Shown in pieces: positions 50,773-58,904 of a DNA stretch of 63,814 nt. Source of the stretch: JAKFEW01 sp036675505 (GTDB lineage: Bacteria > Cyanobacteriota > Sericytochromatia > S15B-MN24 > JAQBPE01); assembly GCA_036675505.1 (NCBI GenBank), contig JAKFEW010000146.1:1-63814 (forward strand), written 5' to 3'. The notes under the pieces are model-generated. The model did no database searches, was not told where the DNA came from, and saw nothing but the letters and a program-made list of their open reading frames with translations. Position 1 is the stretch's first letter. Every line of letters begins with the position of its first letter. Both the position numbers and the translations under genes were made by a program.

Positions 50773-52251
50773 CTAGACGATTCTGAACGCGTCGACCATG
50801 ACGCAGCGGCGCTCCTTGGTGAAGTTGCGCGCGGAGGTGCAGCCTTCGCCGGTGGGGCCGGCGATGGTCCAGGCGGTGGGCGCCTCGGAACCGGCGCCGA
50901 GGCCGGCGATCGAAGGGCCGTTCTTCACGAAGATGGCCGTGTTGATGAGCCGGGCCATCTTCGAGAGCTTCTCGATGTTGCGCGAGTGCATGACCGCCGT
51001 ATGGCCGCGGCCGCCCTCGAGCTCGATCGCGAGCTCGATCGCCTCGTCCACGTCGCGAACGCGGGTGATCGGGAAGACCGGCATCAGCTGCTCGGTCCAC
51101 ATCAGCGGGTGGTTGCGGTTGACCTCGACGATCACCAACCGGCACTTGTCGGGATCCACGTCCACGCCAATCCCCTTGAGGATCTCGCTGGCGTTCTTGC
51201 CCACGCAGTTCTTGTTGACGGTGGCATCCTTGCCCTCGACCTTCGAGAAGATGTGGGCGAAGAGCTTGTCGTGCAGCTGCGCCGGCACTTCATAGGCGCC
51301 GCAGCGCTTGAGCTCTTCTTTCAGGCGGTCCGCCACCGACGCGACGACCACGCATTCCTTCTCGAGGGTGCAGATGACGTTGTTGTCGAACGACGCGCCC
51401 TTGTAGATCGACTTCGCCGCCTTTTCGATGTCGGCGGTCTCGTCGACCACCACAGGCGGGTTGCCGGGGCCGCCAGCGATGACCTTCTTGCCGCTCGCGA
51501 AGGCCGCCTTGACGACGTGCGGGCCGCCGGTGACGACCAACAGGTCGACGCCCTTGGCTCGCATGACGGCGTTGGCGGTGTCGACGGTGGGCTCGGCGAT
51601 CGCGGTTACCAGGTTCGGCGGGCCGCCGGCCTCGACGATCGCGCGGTTCACGAGCGACACGGCGAGGTTCGAGACGTTCTTCGCCGAGGGATGGGCGTTG
51701 AAGACCGCGCCGTTGCCCGCGGAGATGAAGCTGATCGCGTTGTTGAACACCGTGTCGGCCGGGTTGGTGGTCGGCGTGATGGCCGCGATGACGCCATAGG
51801 GCGCCATTTCGATCAACACGAGGCCATGGTCGCCGGTCCAGACGCGGCGGCGCGACTCGAGGTCCTCCGGGCCCGGCGTCTTGTCGAGCACCAGGCGCAG
51901 CTTGGTCATCTTGTCGTCGACGCGGCCGAGGCCGGTCTCCTGGACCGCCAGGCGGGAGATCTCCTCGTTGTGCTTGTGGCCGATCGCGCGGATCGCCGCC
52001 ACCGCCTTGAAGCGGAGCTCGAGGCTCGCCATGGCCCAGGCCCGTTGCGCCTGCTTGGTTGCCGCCACGGCGTTCTCGACCGTGCCGAAGATGCAGTCGC
52101 CCGATGCGGCCGGCACGCGGCCTGTGGCTTCGGGCGCCGCCTGCGGCGCGTACGCCGGGGGAGCGGACTTGGGCAAGGTGCCGTCGGCCTGCAGGCGCGA
52201 CATCACCTGCGCCACCATGTCGCGCACCTGCGCCTCATTAACTTGGGTCAT
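50773..52251 (-). CDS. CoA-acylating aldehyde dehydrogenase, PduP/EutE type, BMC cargo
   Basis: Converts an aldehyde plus CoA and NAD+ to acyl-CoA and NADH. 492 residues; the nucleophile is C294 in SFDNNVICTLEKE, with VTGGPHVVKAAFASGKKVIAGGPGNPP before it. The N-terminal 20 residues (VNEAQVRDMVAQVMSRLQ) form an amphipathic helix joined by a Pro/Ala-rich linker (about 27-48), the classical encapsulation peptide for BMC cargo. This is the signature enzyme of the metabolosome and acts on the aldehyde released by the aldolases. Confidence 0.95.
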   Translation of the reverse strand: MTQVNEAQVRDMVAQVMSRLQADGTLPKSAPPAYAPQAAPEATGRVPAASGDCIFGTVENAVAATKQAQRAWAMASLELRFKAVAAIRAIGHKHNEEISRLAVQETGLGRVDDKMTKLRLVLDKTPGPEDLESRRRVWTGDHGLVLIEMAPYGVIAAITPTTNPADTVFNNAISFISAGNGAVFNAHPSAKNVSNLAVSLVNRAIVEAGGPPNLVTAIAEPTVDTANAVMRAKGVDLLVVTGGPHVVKAAFASGKKVIAGGPGNPPVVVDETADIEKAAKSIYKGASFDNNVICTLEKECVVVASVADRLKEELKRCGAYEVPAQLHDKLFAHIFSKVEGKDATVNKNCVGKNASEILKGIGVDVDPDKCRLVIVEVNRNHPLMWTEQLMPVFPITRVRDVDEAIELAIELEGGRGHTAVMHSRNIEKLSKMARLINTAIFVKNGPSIAGLGAGSEAPTAWTIAGPTGEGCTSARNFTKERRCVMVDAFRIV

Positions 52252-52308
52252 GGCCTAACTCCAATAGTGCGACCACTTTGCCGCAGGCGAAGGCTGGTCA
52301 TGGCTTAT

Positions 52309-52623
52309 CTACTCCTCCGCGACGGAGACGGGGACGTTCTTGGTGTACTTGATGGTCCCGTTGACCTCCCACATGTCCACGATCGCCATGATCGTGGCGT
52401 CCACGGGGCGGTTCTCGGTGGCGTCGGTCTGGCGGGCCGAAGACCCGGTGGCGTACAGGACGTACTCCCCCGGACCCACGCCCACGGTGTCGACGGCGAC
52501 CACGTACGGGCCCGACGGCTGGCCTTCTAGATCGACCTGGCGGACGATCTGGAATTTGTAGCCGGTCAGGCGGTCGTCCTTCTGGTTTGCAACGACCGTG
52601 CCGGAAACGACGCCGATAATCAC
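52309..52623 (-). CDS. BMC-P shell vertex protein (EutN/CcmL family), copy 1
   Basis: 104 residues, longer than the other two because of a C-terminal tail (WEVNGTIKYTKNVPVSVAEE). The core IIGVVSGTVVANQKDDRLTGYKFQIVRQV and VAVDTVGVGPGEYVLYATGSSARQ is characteristic of EutN/CcmL. The start is a GTG 3 bases after the BMC-H stop. The tail may point outward or contact cargo. Confidence 0.93.
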   Translation of the reverse strand: MIIGVVSGTVVANQKDDRLTGYKFQIVRQVDLEGQPSGPYVVAVDTVGVGPGEYVLYATGSSARQTDATENRPVDATIMAIVDMWEVNGTIKYTKNVPVSVAEE

Positions 52624-52626
52624 CGG

Positions 52627-52929
<303 letters not shown>

Positions 52930-52956
52930 TCTATTATCTCCTCAAGAAAGTAGGGT

Positions 52957-52991
52957 TGAACTCGAAACTCAGAACTCGGAACTCAAAACTC
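52957..52991 (-). repeat. Five tandem 7-bp repeats (GAGTTNN) between BMC genes
   Basis: On the minus strand five consecutive heptamers each begin GAGTT and vary in the last two bases. They fill the gap between the BMC-T hairpin and the ribosome binding site of BMC-H copy 2. Short heptanucleotide tandem repeats are known from cyanobacterial intergenic DNA. Confidence 0.8.
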
Positions 52992-53008
52992 CGCCGGAGG
53001 CGGCTTAC
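52991..53008 (-). terminator. Intercistronic hairpin after the stacking BMC-T gene
   Basis: CCGCC-loop-GGCGG begins one base after the BMC-T stop and is followed on the minus strand by AGTTTTGAGTT. It could attenuate or protect mRNA and so set the ratio of upstream to downstream shell proteins. Confidence 0.45.
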
Positions 53009-53658
53009 CAGGACTTGCCGCCGAGGCCTTCGATGGCCCGCAGCGCGGCCGCCTTGGCGACTTCGATGTCGGCTTCCTCGCCCCCCAGGTAGACGCGACC
53101 GAACGCGCCGAAGGGCTGGATGTGGACGATGTTGATGTTCGCGGCCTTCTCGGCCTCGTTGGCGGCGAGAACGGCGTACGCCGCGGGCTCGGTCTCCATG
53201 ATGAAGAGCGTCTGGCCACCGAGCAGCATGTTGCCGCGGCGGAAGTTGTTGATGATCTGCGCCTGGTAGTCCGAGATGTTCCGGATCACCTGGTTGCTGA
53301 CGATCTTCGGCTTGAGGACGTCGCTGGCATCCGCGCCGCAGGCGTCGAGGATGGCCTGGCCGGCCGCCTTGACCTCGCCCTGGCTGTCGTCGTGCAGCTC
53401 GAGCATGCCGAATGCACGCTCGACGATCATCATGCCGGGCTTCACGTTCGTGCCCTTGAGGGCCTTGTCGGCCATGTCGTTGATGGCCATGCCGGGTGCC
53501 ACTTCGATGAAGAGCATCGACTGGCCGGCGGTGGGCAGGTAGCCCTGGGCGGTGGTGGAGATGAACGAGGCGAACTGGGGCTGGACCATGTCCAGGAAGG
53601 CGTACGCGCGGAGCGTGACCTTGGCCTTCTTCTCGACGCCTGCGGCTTGCGTGCTCAT
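53005..53658 (-). CDS. BMC-T shell trimer of the stacking, gated type
   Basis: 217 residues with two permuted BMC domains: LRAYAFLDMVQPQFASFISTTAQGYLP, and later LKPKIVSNQVIRNISDYQAQIINNFRRGNMLLGGQTLFIMETEPAAYAVLAANEAEKAA-type sequence, closely resembling the double-layered trimers (CsoS1D/HO-BMC-T2/T3 class). Two trimers stack face to face and may open and close a large pore for cofactors. A non-conserved basic N-terminus precedes the first domain. GAGGA is upstream of the ATG. Lies between the two BMC-H genes. Confidence 0.93.
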   Translation of the reverse strand: MSTQAAGVEKKAKVTLRAYAFLDMVQPQFASFISTTAQGYLPTAGQSMLFIEVAPGMAINDMADKALKGTNVKPGMMIVERAFGMLELHDDSQGEVKAAGQAILDACGADASDVLKPKIVSNQVIRNISDYQAQIINNFRRGNMLLGGQTLFIMETEPAAYAVLAANEAEKAANINIVHIQPFGAFGRVYLGGEEADIEVAKAAALRAIEGLGGKSW

Positions 53659-53680
53659 AGTCTATGTCCTCTCGGTTGGC

Positions 53681-54022
53681 TTACGCGATCGTGACGCTGG
53701 TGCCGCCGCCCGGCGCCGCGGGGGGCTCGGACTTGGAGGCGGTCGCCTGGTCGCGGGTGATCGGCATCGTGGCGTTCACGTTCGAGTGCGGGCGCGCGAT
53801 GACGTGCACGGCCACGACCTGGCCGATGCGCTCGGCGGCGCGCGACCCTGCTTCGGTGGCGGCGCGGACCGCCGCGACGTCGCCGCGGACGATCGCCGTC
53901 ACGAAGCCGCCTTCCGTCTTCTCGTAACCCACGAGCTCGACCTTGGCGGCCTTCACCATCGCGTCGGCGGCCTCCACGAGCGCCGCGAACGAGCGCGATT
54001 CAATCATGCCCAGTGCTTCCAT
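53681..54022 (-). CDS. BMC-H shell hexamer protein, copy 1 (113 aa)
   Basis: The same BMC-H domain as copy 2, beginning ALGMIESRSFAALVEAADAMVKAAKVELVGYEK, but the pore loop reads KTEGG, adding an acidic residue near the pore. It also carries an extra 20-residue C-terminal tail rich in Pro/Gly/Ser (SEPPAAPGGGTSVTIA). As the first shell gene after deoC, it may be the major facet protein. Confidence 0.95.
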   Translation of the reverse strand: MEALGMIESRSFAALVEAADAMVKAAKVELVGYEKTEGGFVTAIVRGDVAAVRAATEAGSRAAERIGQVVAVHVIARPHSNVNATMPITRDQATASKSEPPAAPGGGTSVTIA

Positions 54023-54065
54023 CGGTTTCCCGGCTCCTTTCCGCTAGCTTGCCAGCGTTTCTCAG

Positions 54066-55277
54066 TTAGTAACCCGAACCGCCAGCGGCGGTGCCCTTGC
54101 AAATTGCCACGCCCGCGCTGCAGCCGATCCGGTTTGCGCCGGCCTCGACCATCTTCAGGGCGGTTGCGAGATCACGGATGCCCCCCGAGGCCTTCACGCC
54201 CATCACGGGCCCGACCAGGCGGCGCATCAGCGCGATGTCGGCGGCGGTGGCGCCGCCCGGGCCGAAGCCCGTCGAGGTCTTCACGAAGTGCGCGCCGGCT
54301 TCCTTGGCGATGAGGCAGGCGGCGGTCTTCTCTTCGTCGTTGAGGTGCGCGGTCTCGAGGATGACCTTCACGGTCTTGCCTCCGGCCGCCTTGACCACGG
54401 CCGCGATGTCGCGCGCGACGGTCTCGTAGTCCTTGCCCTTGAGCGCGCCGACGTTCACGACCATGTCGATCTCATCCGCGCCATGAGCGAGCGCATGCTT
54501 GGTCTCGTCGGCCTTGGTGGCCGAGTCCGTCGCGCCGAGCGGGAAGCCGATCACGGTGCAGACCATGACGCCCGTGCCCTTGAGCTGCTTGGCGGCGTAG
54601 GCCACCCAGGCCGGGTTCACGCAGACCGACGCGAACTTCCACTCCGCGGCCTCGGCGCACAGCTTGCGGACGTCGCCCTCGACGGCCTCGGCCTTGAGGA
54701 GCGTGTGGTCGATCATGCGGGCGAGGTCGGCGGGCGAAGGGCCGGCCGGGCGCGGGCCGCCGTAGCGGGACAGCGGTAGCCACTGGACGCCGGCGGGCAG
54801 CCACTCCGCGCGCCCCTCGTCATTCATTGAGCCGCGGGCGCTGGCCTCATGCAAGGCGATCATCGGGACGCCCAGCTCGCGGGCGCGGGCAAGCGCCGCG
54901 TCGAGCACGCCGCCCTGCTGGCGCACGGCGACCTGGTGCAGGCCGGGCAGCAGCAGGCGGGTGAAGCTGCGCGCGGCGTCGGGGAGCGTGGTCTTGCCGT
55001 CTCGCTGGTCGGCCGTCACGACCTTCACGCCTTTCTCCTTGAGGCGCTGCACGTCGACGCCGTAGGTGCCGTACTTCGGCAGCACGAGCGTGACGGGACC
55101 ACCCTCGGCCACGAGCCGGCCGAGCAGCTCGGGCAGGCCTGCCACGGAGCGGGTGTAGGCGACGAGCGTGCCGGCGCAGCCGCCCGCCGCAGCAGGCGCG
55201 GCGGCGCCCGCGGGGGCGGCCTTGATCTGCGCCTTCACGTCGGCGGTCACACGGTCGAGCAGCTGGTTGAGGTCCAT
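54066..55277 (-). CDS. deoC: Deoxyribose-phosphate aldolase (DERA) with N-terminal targeting helix and extra domain
   Basis: Cleaves 2-deoxyribose-5-phosphate to glyceraldehyde-3-phosphate and acetaldehyde. The DERA barrel occupies about 180-396 with Schiff-base lysine K333 (FVKTSTGF), the second lysine K362 (VKASGG) and D271 (EIDMVVNVG) all present. Normal DeoC is about 220-260 residues; here 403. Residues 1-20 (MDLNQLLDRVTADVKAQIKA) form an amphipathic helix followed by an Ala/Pro linker, an encapsulation-peptide layout. Residues 35-175 form an extra alpha/beta domain of unknown type. Acetaldehyde would pass directly to the PduP-like enzyme. Confidence 0.93.
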   Translation of the reverse strand: MDLNQLLDRVTADVKAQIKAAPAGAAAPAAAGGCAGTLVAYTRSVAGLPELLGRLVAEGGPVTLVLPKYGTYGVDVQRLKEKGVKVVTADQRDGKTTLPDAARSFTRLLLPGLHQVAVRQQGGVLDAALARARELGVPMIALHEASARGSMNDEGRAEWLPAGVQWLPLSRYGGPRPAGPSPADLARMIDHTLLKAEAVEGDVRKLCAEAAEWKFASVCVNPAWVAYAAKQLKGTGVMVCTVIGFPLGATDSATKADETKHALAHGADEIDMVVNVGALKGKDYETVARDIAAVVKAAGGKTVKVILETAHLNDEEKTAACLIAKEAGAHFVKTSTGFGPGGATAADIALMRRLVGPVMGVKASGGIRDLATALKMVEAGANRIGCSAGVAICKGTAAGGSGY

Positions 55278-55302
55278 TCTTTCAATTACCTGCTGGGTGG
55301 CT

Positions 55303-55758
55303 CTAGCGCAGGGCGCCGTAGAGCTGGCCTTCGAGCTTGATGATCTTCTCGATGCGCGGCGCGTGGCGCGCCTCGAAGGTGGTGGCGAGCCACACCTTCA
55401 CGATTTCGGCGGCGAGCCCCTCGCCGATCACGCGCGAGCCGAGCGTGAGCACGTTCGCGTCGTTGTGGGCGCGCGAGTTCCGCGCGGTGAACAAATCGTT
55501 GCAACAGGCCGCGCGCACGCCGGGCAGCTTGTTCGCCACGATCGAAGAGCCGATGCCCGCGCCGTCGATGACGATGGCGAGGTCGGCTTCCTTCTGGGCC
55601 ACCGAGGCCGCGGCGAGGAAGGCGAAGTCCGGGTAGTCGACGGGGGCGGATGAATGCGTGCCGACGTCTACAGGTTCGTGGCCGAGCTCGACGAGCAAGG
55701 GCTTGAGGACTTCCTTGAGGGCGAACCCACCGTGGTCGCTGGCGATGACGATGCGCAA
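55303..55758 (-). CDS. rpiB: Ribose-5-phosphate isomerase B-like protein, first gene of the BMC operon
   Basis: 151 residues from a TTG at 55758, the normal RpiB length. Family features: RIVIASDHGGFALKEVL, DGAGIGSSIVANKLPGVRAACCND and RAHNDANVLTLGSRVIG. The usual S/C-G-x-GIG phosphate loop reads DGAGIG, a small change. RpiB interconverts ribose-5-phosphate and ribulose-5-phosphate, and relatives act on other aldose phosphates. No targeting peptide is seen. The upstream 212-base divergent gap contains a degenerate G/C-rich repeat-like stretch and no clear promoter. Confidence 0.9.
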   Translation of the reverse strand: MRIVIASDHGGFALKEVLKPLLVELGHEPVDVGTHSSAPVDYPDFAFLAAASVAQKEADLAIVIDGAGIGSSIVANKLPGVRAACCNDLFTARNSRAHNDANVLTLGSRVIGEGLAAEIVKVWLATTFEARHAPRIEKIIKLEGQLYGALR

Positions 55759-55970
55759 AGCTCCAGACCTTCCATTTACAGCTGCCCACCCGCCCACCGT
55801 GCTGCGGGCGGGCACCTTGATCCGCGGGGCCGCGGTCAGTACTATGGGGAGTTGCCCGAAACGGCGTCGTGCCGACTCCCCGCTGACACGACAGGTCCCT
55901 TATTCCCAAACCGGGTGATCTCCCCACTGCTCGCTCGCTAAATCCGTAATTCCCCGCAAAAAGGCTTTTC

Positions 55971-57413
55971 ATGCCAACTTCCGGGTTCCAGGCCTGGCTC
56001 GACCGTTTCCGGCGGCCGAAAGTTCACGCGAACTCCCGCCCCCGTCGCCGGCTCAAGCCCGGCATGGTCGGCGGGGCGGCGCTGCTCGCCGCGGTGATCG
56101 CGCTCCAGCTCCATGCCGTGAGCGGCGCGCGCCCGCCGCTCGGCGAAGCGGGCGAACGGCTGCCGGCCGTGCCGCCCGGCTTCCTGTGGGGCGTGGCGAC
56201 GGCCGGCTACCAGTGGGAGGGTGGCGATCGCACGAGCAACTGGGCGGCCTGGGAGCGCGCCGGCATGGTGAAGGAGCCTTCCGGGCGCGCGGCCGACGGC
56301 TGGCGCCGCTACGAGGAAGACTTCGACCTCGCGAAGGGCCTGGGCCTGAACGCCTTCCGCTTCAGCCTGGAATGGAGCCGTATCGAGCCTGCGCCAGGCG
56401 TGATCGACCATGAGGTGGTGGCCCACTACCACCGCGTCTTCGCGGCGGCCCGCGCGCGCGGCCTGACGCCCATCGTGACGCTCCTCCACTACACCTATCC
56501 GGCCTGGCTCGACGCGCTGGCACCCAAGGGCCTCTCGGCCTGGGAGGTGCCGGCCGCCGTGGACCACTACGCGCGCTATGTCGCGTTCGTCGCGCACGAG
56601 TTCGGCGGGGACATCACCTATTACCTGACCTTCAACGAGCCGACGGTGATGGTGGAGGCCGGCTACCTGGGGGGGATGTGGCCGCCCGGCAAGAAGGACC
56701 TCGGAGCCTTCCTGCGCGCGTCCGGCCACCTGATCACCGCCCACTCCCGCGCCTACGACGTCATCCACGCGCAGGACGCCGACGCGATGGTGAGCTTCAA
56801 CAACTACGCCGCGGCCTACCAGATCGGCTTCGACCCCGCCCAGAAGGCGATGCGCGCGCCGGGTGACGATTGGTTCCTGAAGGCCTTCTCCACGATGCTG
56901 CCCGGCCGGGTGGACCTGAACGGCCGGCCCAAGCTCGACTACGTCGCGGTGGACTACTACAAGCGGCTTTCGCTGCCGGTGCAAGTCGTGCCGCCCTCGC
57001 CGAGCCAGTGGACGGTCTACCCGGACGGCTTCATCGAGGTGCTCGAGCGCTACCACAAGGTCTTCAACCTGCCGATCCTCGTGGCCGAGAACGGCTTCGC
57101 GACCGACAACGACAAGCCACGCGCGGACGGCTGGACCCGCGAGGCCTACCTGGTGGCGCACGTGGCGGCGGTGCAAAAGGCCCAGCAGCGCGGCATCCCG
57201 GTCCTTGGCTACACCTACTGGACCCTGACCGACAACTGGGAGTGGGGCAGCTTCGACGATCGCTTCGGCCTCTATGCCGTCGACTGCCGCGGCGGCGACC
57301 TCGCGCGCGTGCCGCGCCCCGCGGCGGCTGTATACCAGGAGATCGTGGCGGCCGGTGGGGTCACCCCGGACCTGCTCGCGCGCCGATCTGGTATCCTGGA
57401 TCGATGGCCGTGA
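55971..57413 (+). CDS. Membrane-anchored family 1 glycoside hydrolase (beta-glucosidase type)
   Basis: 480 residues. The catalytic acid/base is E223 in TFNEP and the nucleophile E373 in VAENG, the standard GH1 pair; GFLWGVATAGYQWEGG and GYTYWTLTDNWEWGSFDDRFGLY complete the signature. An N-terminal basic segment and hydrophobic helix at about 32-50 (VGGAALLAAVIALQLHAV) make it exported or membrane-anchored, unusual because bacterial GH1 enzymes are usually cytoplasmic. Probably hydrolyses beta-glucosides outside the cytoplasm. It overlaps smpB by 10 bases. Confidence 0.9.
   Translation: MPTSGFQAWLDRFRRPKVHANSRPRRRLKPGMVGGAALLAAVIALQLHAVSGARPPLGEAGERLPAVPPGFLWGVATAGYQWEGGDRTSNWAAWERAGMVKEPSGRAADGWRRYEEDFDLAKGLGLNAFRFSLEWSRIEPAPGVIDHEVVAHYHRVFAAARARGLTPIVTLLHYTYPAWLDALAPKGLSAWEVPAAVDHYARYVAFVAHEFGGDITYYLTFNEPTVMVEAGYLGGMWPPGKKDLGAFLRASGHLITAHSRAYDVIHAQDADAMVSFNNYAAAYQIGFDPAQKAMRAPGDDWFLKAFSTMLPGRVDLNGRPKLDYVAVDYYKRLSLPVQVVPPSPSQWTVYPDGFIEVLERYHKVFNLPILVAENGFATDNDKPRADGWTREAYLVAHVAAVQKAQQRGIPVLGYTYWTLTDNWEWGSFDDRFGLYAVDCRGGDLARVPRPAAAVYQEIVAAGGVTPDLLARRSGILDRWP
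57387..57397 (+). promoter_or_regulatory. Extended -10 promoter of smpB inside the glycosidase gene
   Basis: TG-G-TATCCT lies within the last codons of the GH1 gene and ends 6 bases before the smpB ATG, again the leaderless arrangement. Confidence 0.4.
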
Positions 57414-57910
57414 GCGACGACAAGAAAAAGACCAACCAGGCTCCGACCACCCGCGTGACGCGGCTGGTCACGGACAACCGGCGCGCGTTCCACGAGTATC
57501 ACATCCTCGAGCGCTACGACGCCGGCCTCGTGCTCACGGGCACCGAGGTGAAATCGCTGCGCATGGGCAAGGTGAACCTCACGGATGCCTTTGCGCGCAT
57601 CGAAAACGGCGAAGTCTGGATCTACAGCATGCACGTCGCGCCTTACTCGCATGGCAACATCTACAACGTGGATCCGATGCGCCGCCGCAAGGCCCTGCTC
57701 AAGAAGATGGAAATCGCGCGGTTGTACGGCAAGACGAAAGAGAAGGGCCTCACGCTCATCCCGCTCAAGCTGTACTTCGACGGCGATTGGGCCAAGATCG
57801 AGATCGGCCTCGCCAAGGGCAAGAACCTGCACGACAAGCGGGAGACGCTCTCGAAGAAGGAAGCCGCTCGCGACGTACAGCGAGAGCTCAAGGAGCGATC
57901 GAAGTTCTAG
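57404..57910 (+). CDS. smpB: tmRNA-binding protein SmpB
   Basis: Partner of tmRNA in trans-translation, rescuing stalled ribosomes. 168 residues. A basic, Lys-rich N-terminus is followed by NRRAFHEYHILERYDAGLVLTGTEVKSLR, the beta-barrel core, PYSHGNIYNVDPMRRRKALLKK and the C-terminal DKRETLSKKEAARDVQRELK tail that enters the mRNA channel. tmRNA itself was not found in this window. The 3' end of the gene is partly duplicated downstream in the repeat region. Confidence 0.96.
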   Translation: MAVSDDKKKTNQAPTTRVTRLVTDNRRAFHEYHILERYDAGLVLTGTEVKSLRMGKVNLTDAFARIENGEVWIYSMHVAPYSHGNIYNVDPMRRRKALLKKMEIARLYGKTKEKGLTLIPLKLYFDGDWAKIEIGLAKGKNLHDKRETLSKKEAARDVQRELKERSKF

Positions 57911-58035
57911 GCGCCAGGATCCAGACCGCCCCGGATGGGGCGGGCGGGTGGGGCGGCTGGTAAGCGCTCGAAGTTCTAGGCGCCAGGATCCAGACCGCCC
58001 CGGATGGAGCGGCTGGTAAGCGATCGAAGTTCTAA
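57894..58035. repeat. Tandem repeat derived from the smpB 3' end plus GC-rich core
   Basis: Unit TCGAAGTTCTAGGCGCCAGG plus a G-rich tract ending GCGGCTGGTAAGCG occurs at 57899-57966 and again at 57967-58022, and a third TCGAAGTTCTAA begins at 58024. The first copy contains the smpB stop codon. The G-rich tract resembles repeats at about 21540 and 43180. Confidence 0.75.
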
Positions 58036-58054
58036 ACGGGGCGTTGTGGGCTGT

Positions 58055-58083
58055 TTGACAGTTGTGAGCCCGCCTCCTATACT
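58055..58083 (+). promoter_or_regulatory. Strong sigma-70 promoter of the yceD-rpmF-plsX-fabH unit
   Basis: TTGACA (perfect -35) and TATACT are separated by exactly 17 bases, about 35 bases before the yceD start. The best promoter match in the window. Confidence 0.88.
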
Positions 58084-58118
58084 ATTGGGGCTGTTTTGGT
58101 CGGTCCCGAGGGGAGCAA

Positions 58119-58598
58119 GTGCAGATACCCGTATCCAGCATTTTGCAATCTACGAGCCCCATCACGCGGTACAGCTTTAACGAGCTCATCCCGTTGCCCG
58201 ATGAGGGCGAACAGCTCCTGGAGCCCATCACCGGCGAATTGACGGTCGAACGCATCAGCGATCGACTCCTGAAAGTCACCGGAGAATTCCAGACCCGCCT
58301 CAAGCTCCGGTGTGACCGCTGCAACGAGACCTACGAGTCTTCTGCGGAGTTTCAGCTGGACGAGGCCCTGGAAATCGTGCACGAACCTGTCACCGCCGAA
58401 GAGGTGGAGGATCGGATCGAGCTCAGTGGGCACCTGGACGCCAGCGATCTCGTCCGGCAAAACCTCATGCTCAGCTTGCCACCCCGGCGGTTGTGCGGTT
58501 GCGAGCCTCAGGTGAGCGAGCGCGAGCATTCTTCGGCAGACCCACGCTGGGCGGCGCTGCGGTCCTTTTCGCCGGAAAACAACGGGAAACCCCGATAA
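58119..58598 (+). CDS. yceD: DUF177/YceD family protein
   Basis: 159 residues from a GTG with GAGGGGAG upstream. YceD proteins have a central C-x2-C metal-binding-like motif (LRCDRCNETY, C65 and C68) and a late LPPRRLCGC motif; both are present. The gene nearly always precedes rpmF, as here, and the plant homologue is linked to 23S rRNA metabolism. First gene of the yceD-rpmF-plsX-fabH series. Confidence 0.92.
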   Translation: MQIPVSSILQSTSPITRYSFNELIPLPDEGEQLLEPITGELTVERISDRLLKVTGEFQTRLKLRCDRCNETYESSAEFQLDEALEIVHEPVTAEEVEDRIELSGHLDASDLVRQNLMLSLPPRRLCGCEPQVSEREHSSADPRWAALRSFSPENNGKPR

Positions 58599-58676
58599 CC
58601 CCTGACCCCTGACCTGTGTCTATCACGGTGTGCCGACCCGCCCGGCGGACGCCACCACCACGGAGACCACTCCAAT

Positions 58677-58868
58677 ATGCCTCAACCTAAAAAGAAGCAC
58701 ACCAACATGCGGACCGGCAATCGTCGGGCGCACTGGATCAACAGCCTCCAGGTGCCGAACCTGACCACCTGCCCGCAGTGTCAGGCCCCCAAGCTCCAGC
58801 ACACGCTGTGCCAGTCCTGCCGCACCTACAAGGGCCGGCAGTACGGCGTGCCGGCTGCCGAGGGCTAA
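58677..58868 (+). CDS. rpmF: Ribosomal protein bL32 (zinc-binding form)
   Basis: 63 residues with the family-typical N-terminus MPQPKKKHTNMRTGNRRAHW and four cysteines C32, C35 (CPQC), C45, C48 (CQSC) that bind zinc, i.e. the C+ paralogue. It ends RQYGVPAAEG. Lies between yceD and plsX as in many genomes. Confidence 0.97.
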   Translation: MPQPKKKHTNMRTGNRRAHWINSLQVPNLTTCPQCQAPKLQHTLCQSCRTYKGRQYGVPAAEG

Positions 58869-58904
58869 TCCGAGTCCGGCAGGGGCCTGGCCGCTGAGAC
58901 GCGC

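Noticed and set aside
50168..51145. 325-residue version of the PduT-like protein
   Set aside because: The extra N-terminal part is a shadow frame inside the aldehyde dehydrogenase gene; the TTG at 50749 gives a normal BMC-T.
52957..52991. CRISPR array
   Set aside because: Repeats are 7 bases with no spacers and there are no cas genes.
55759..55970. Further copy of the G-rich repeat and a divergent promoter
   Set aside because: Only loosely similar G/C-rich sequence and no convincing -35/-10 pair.
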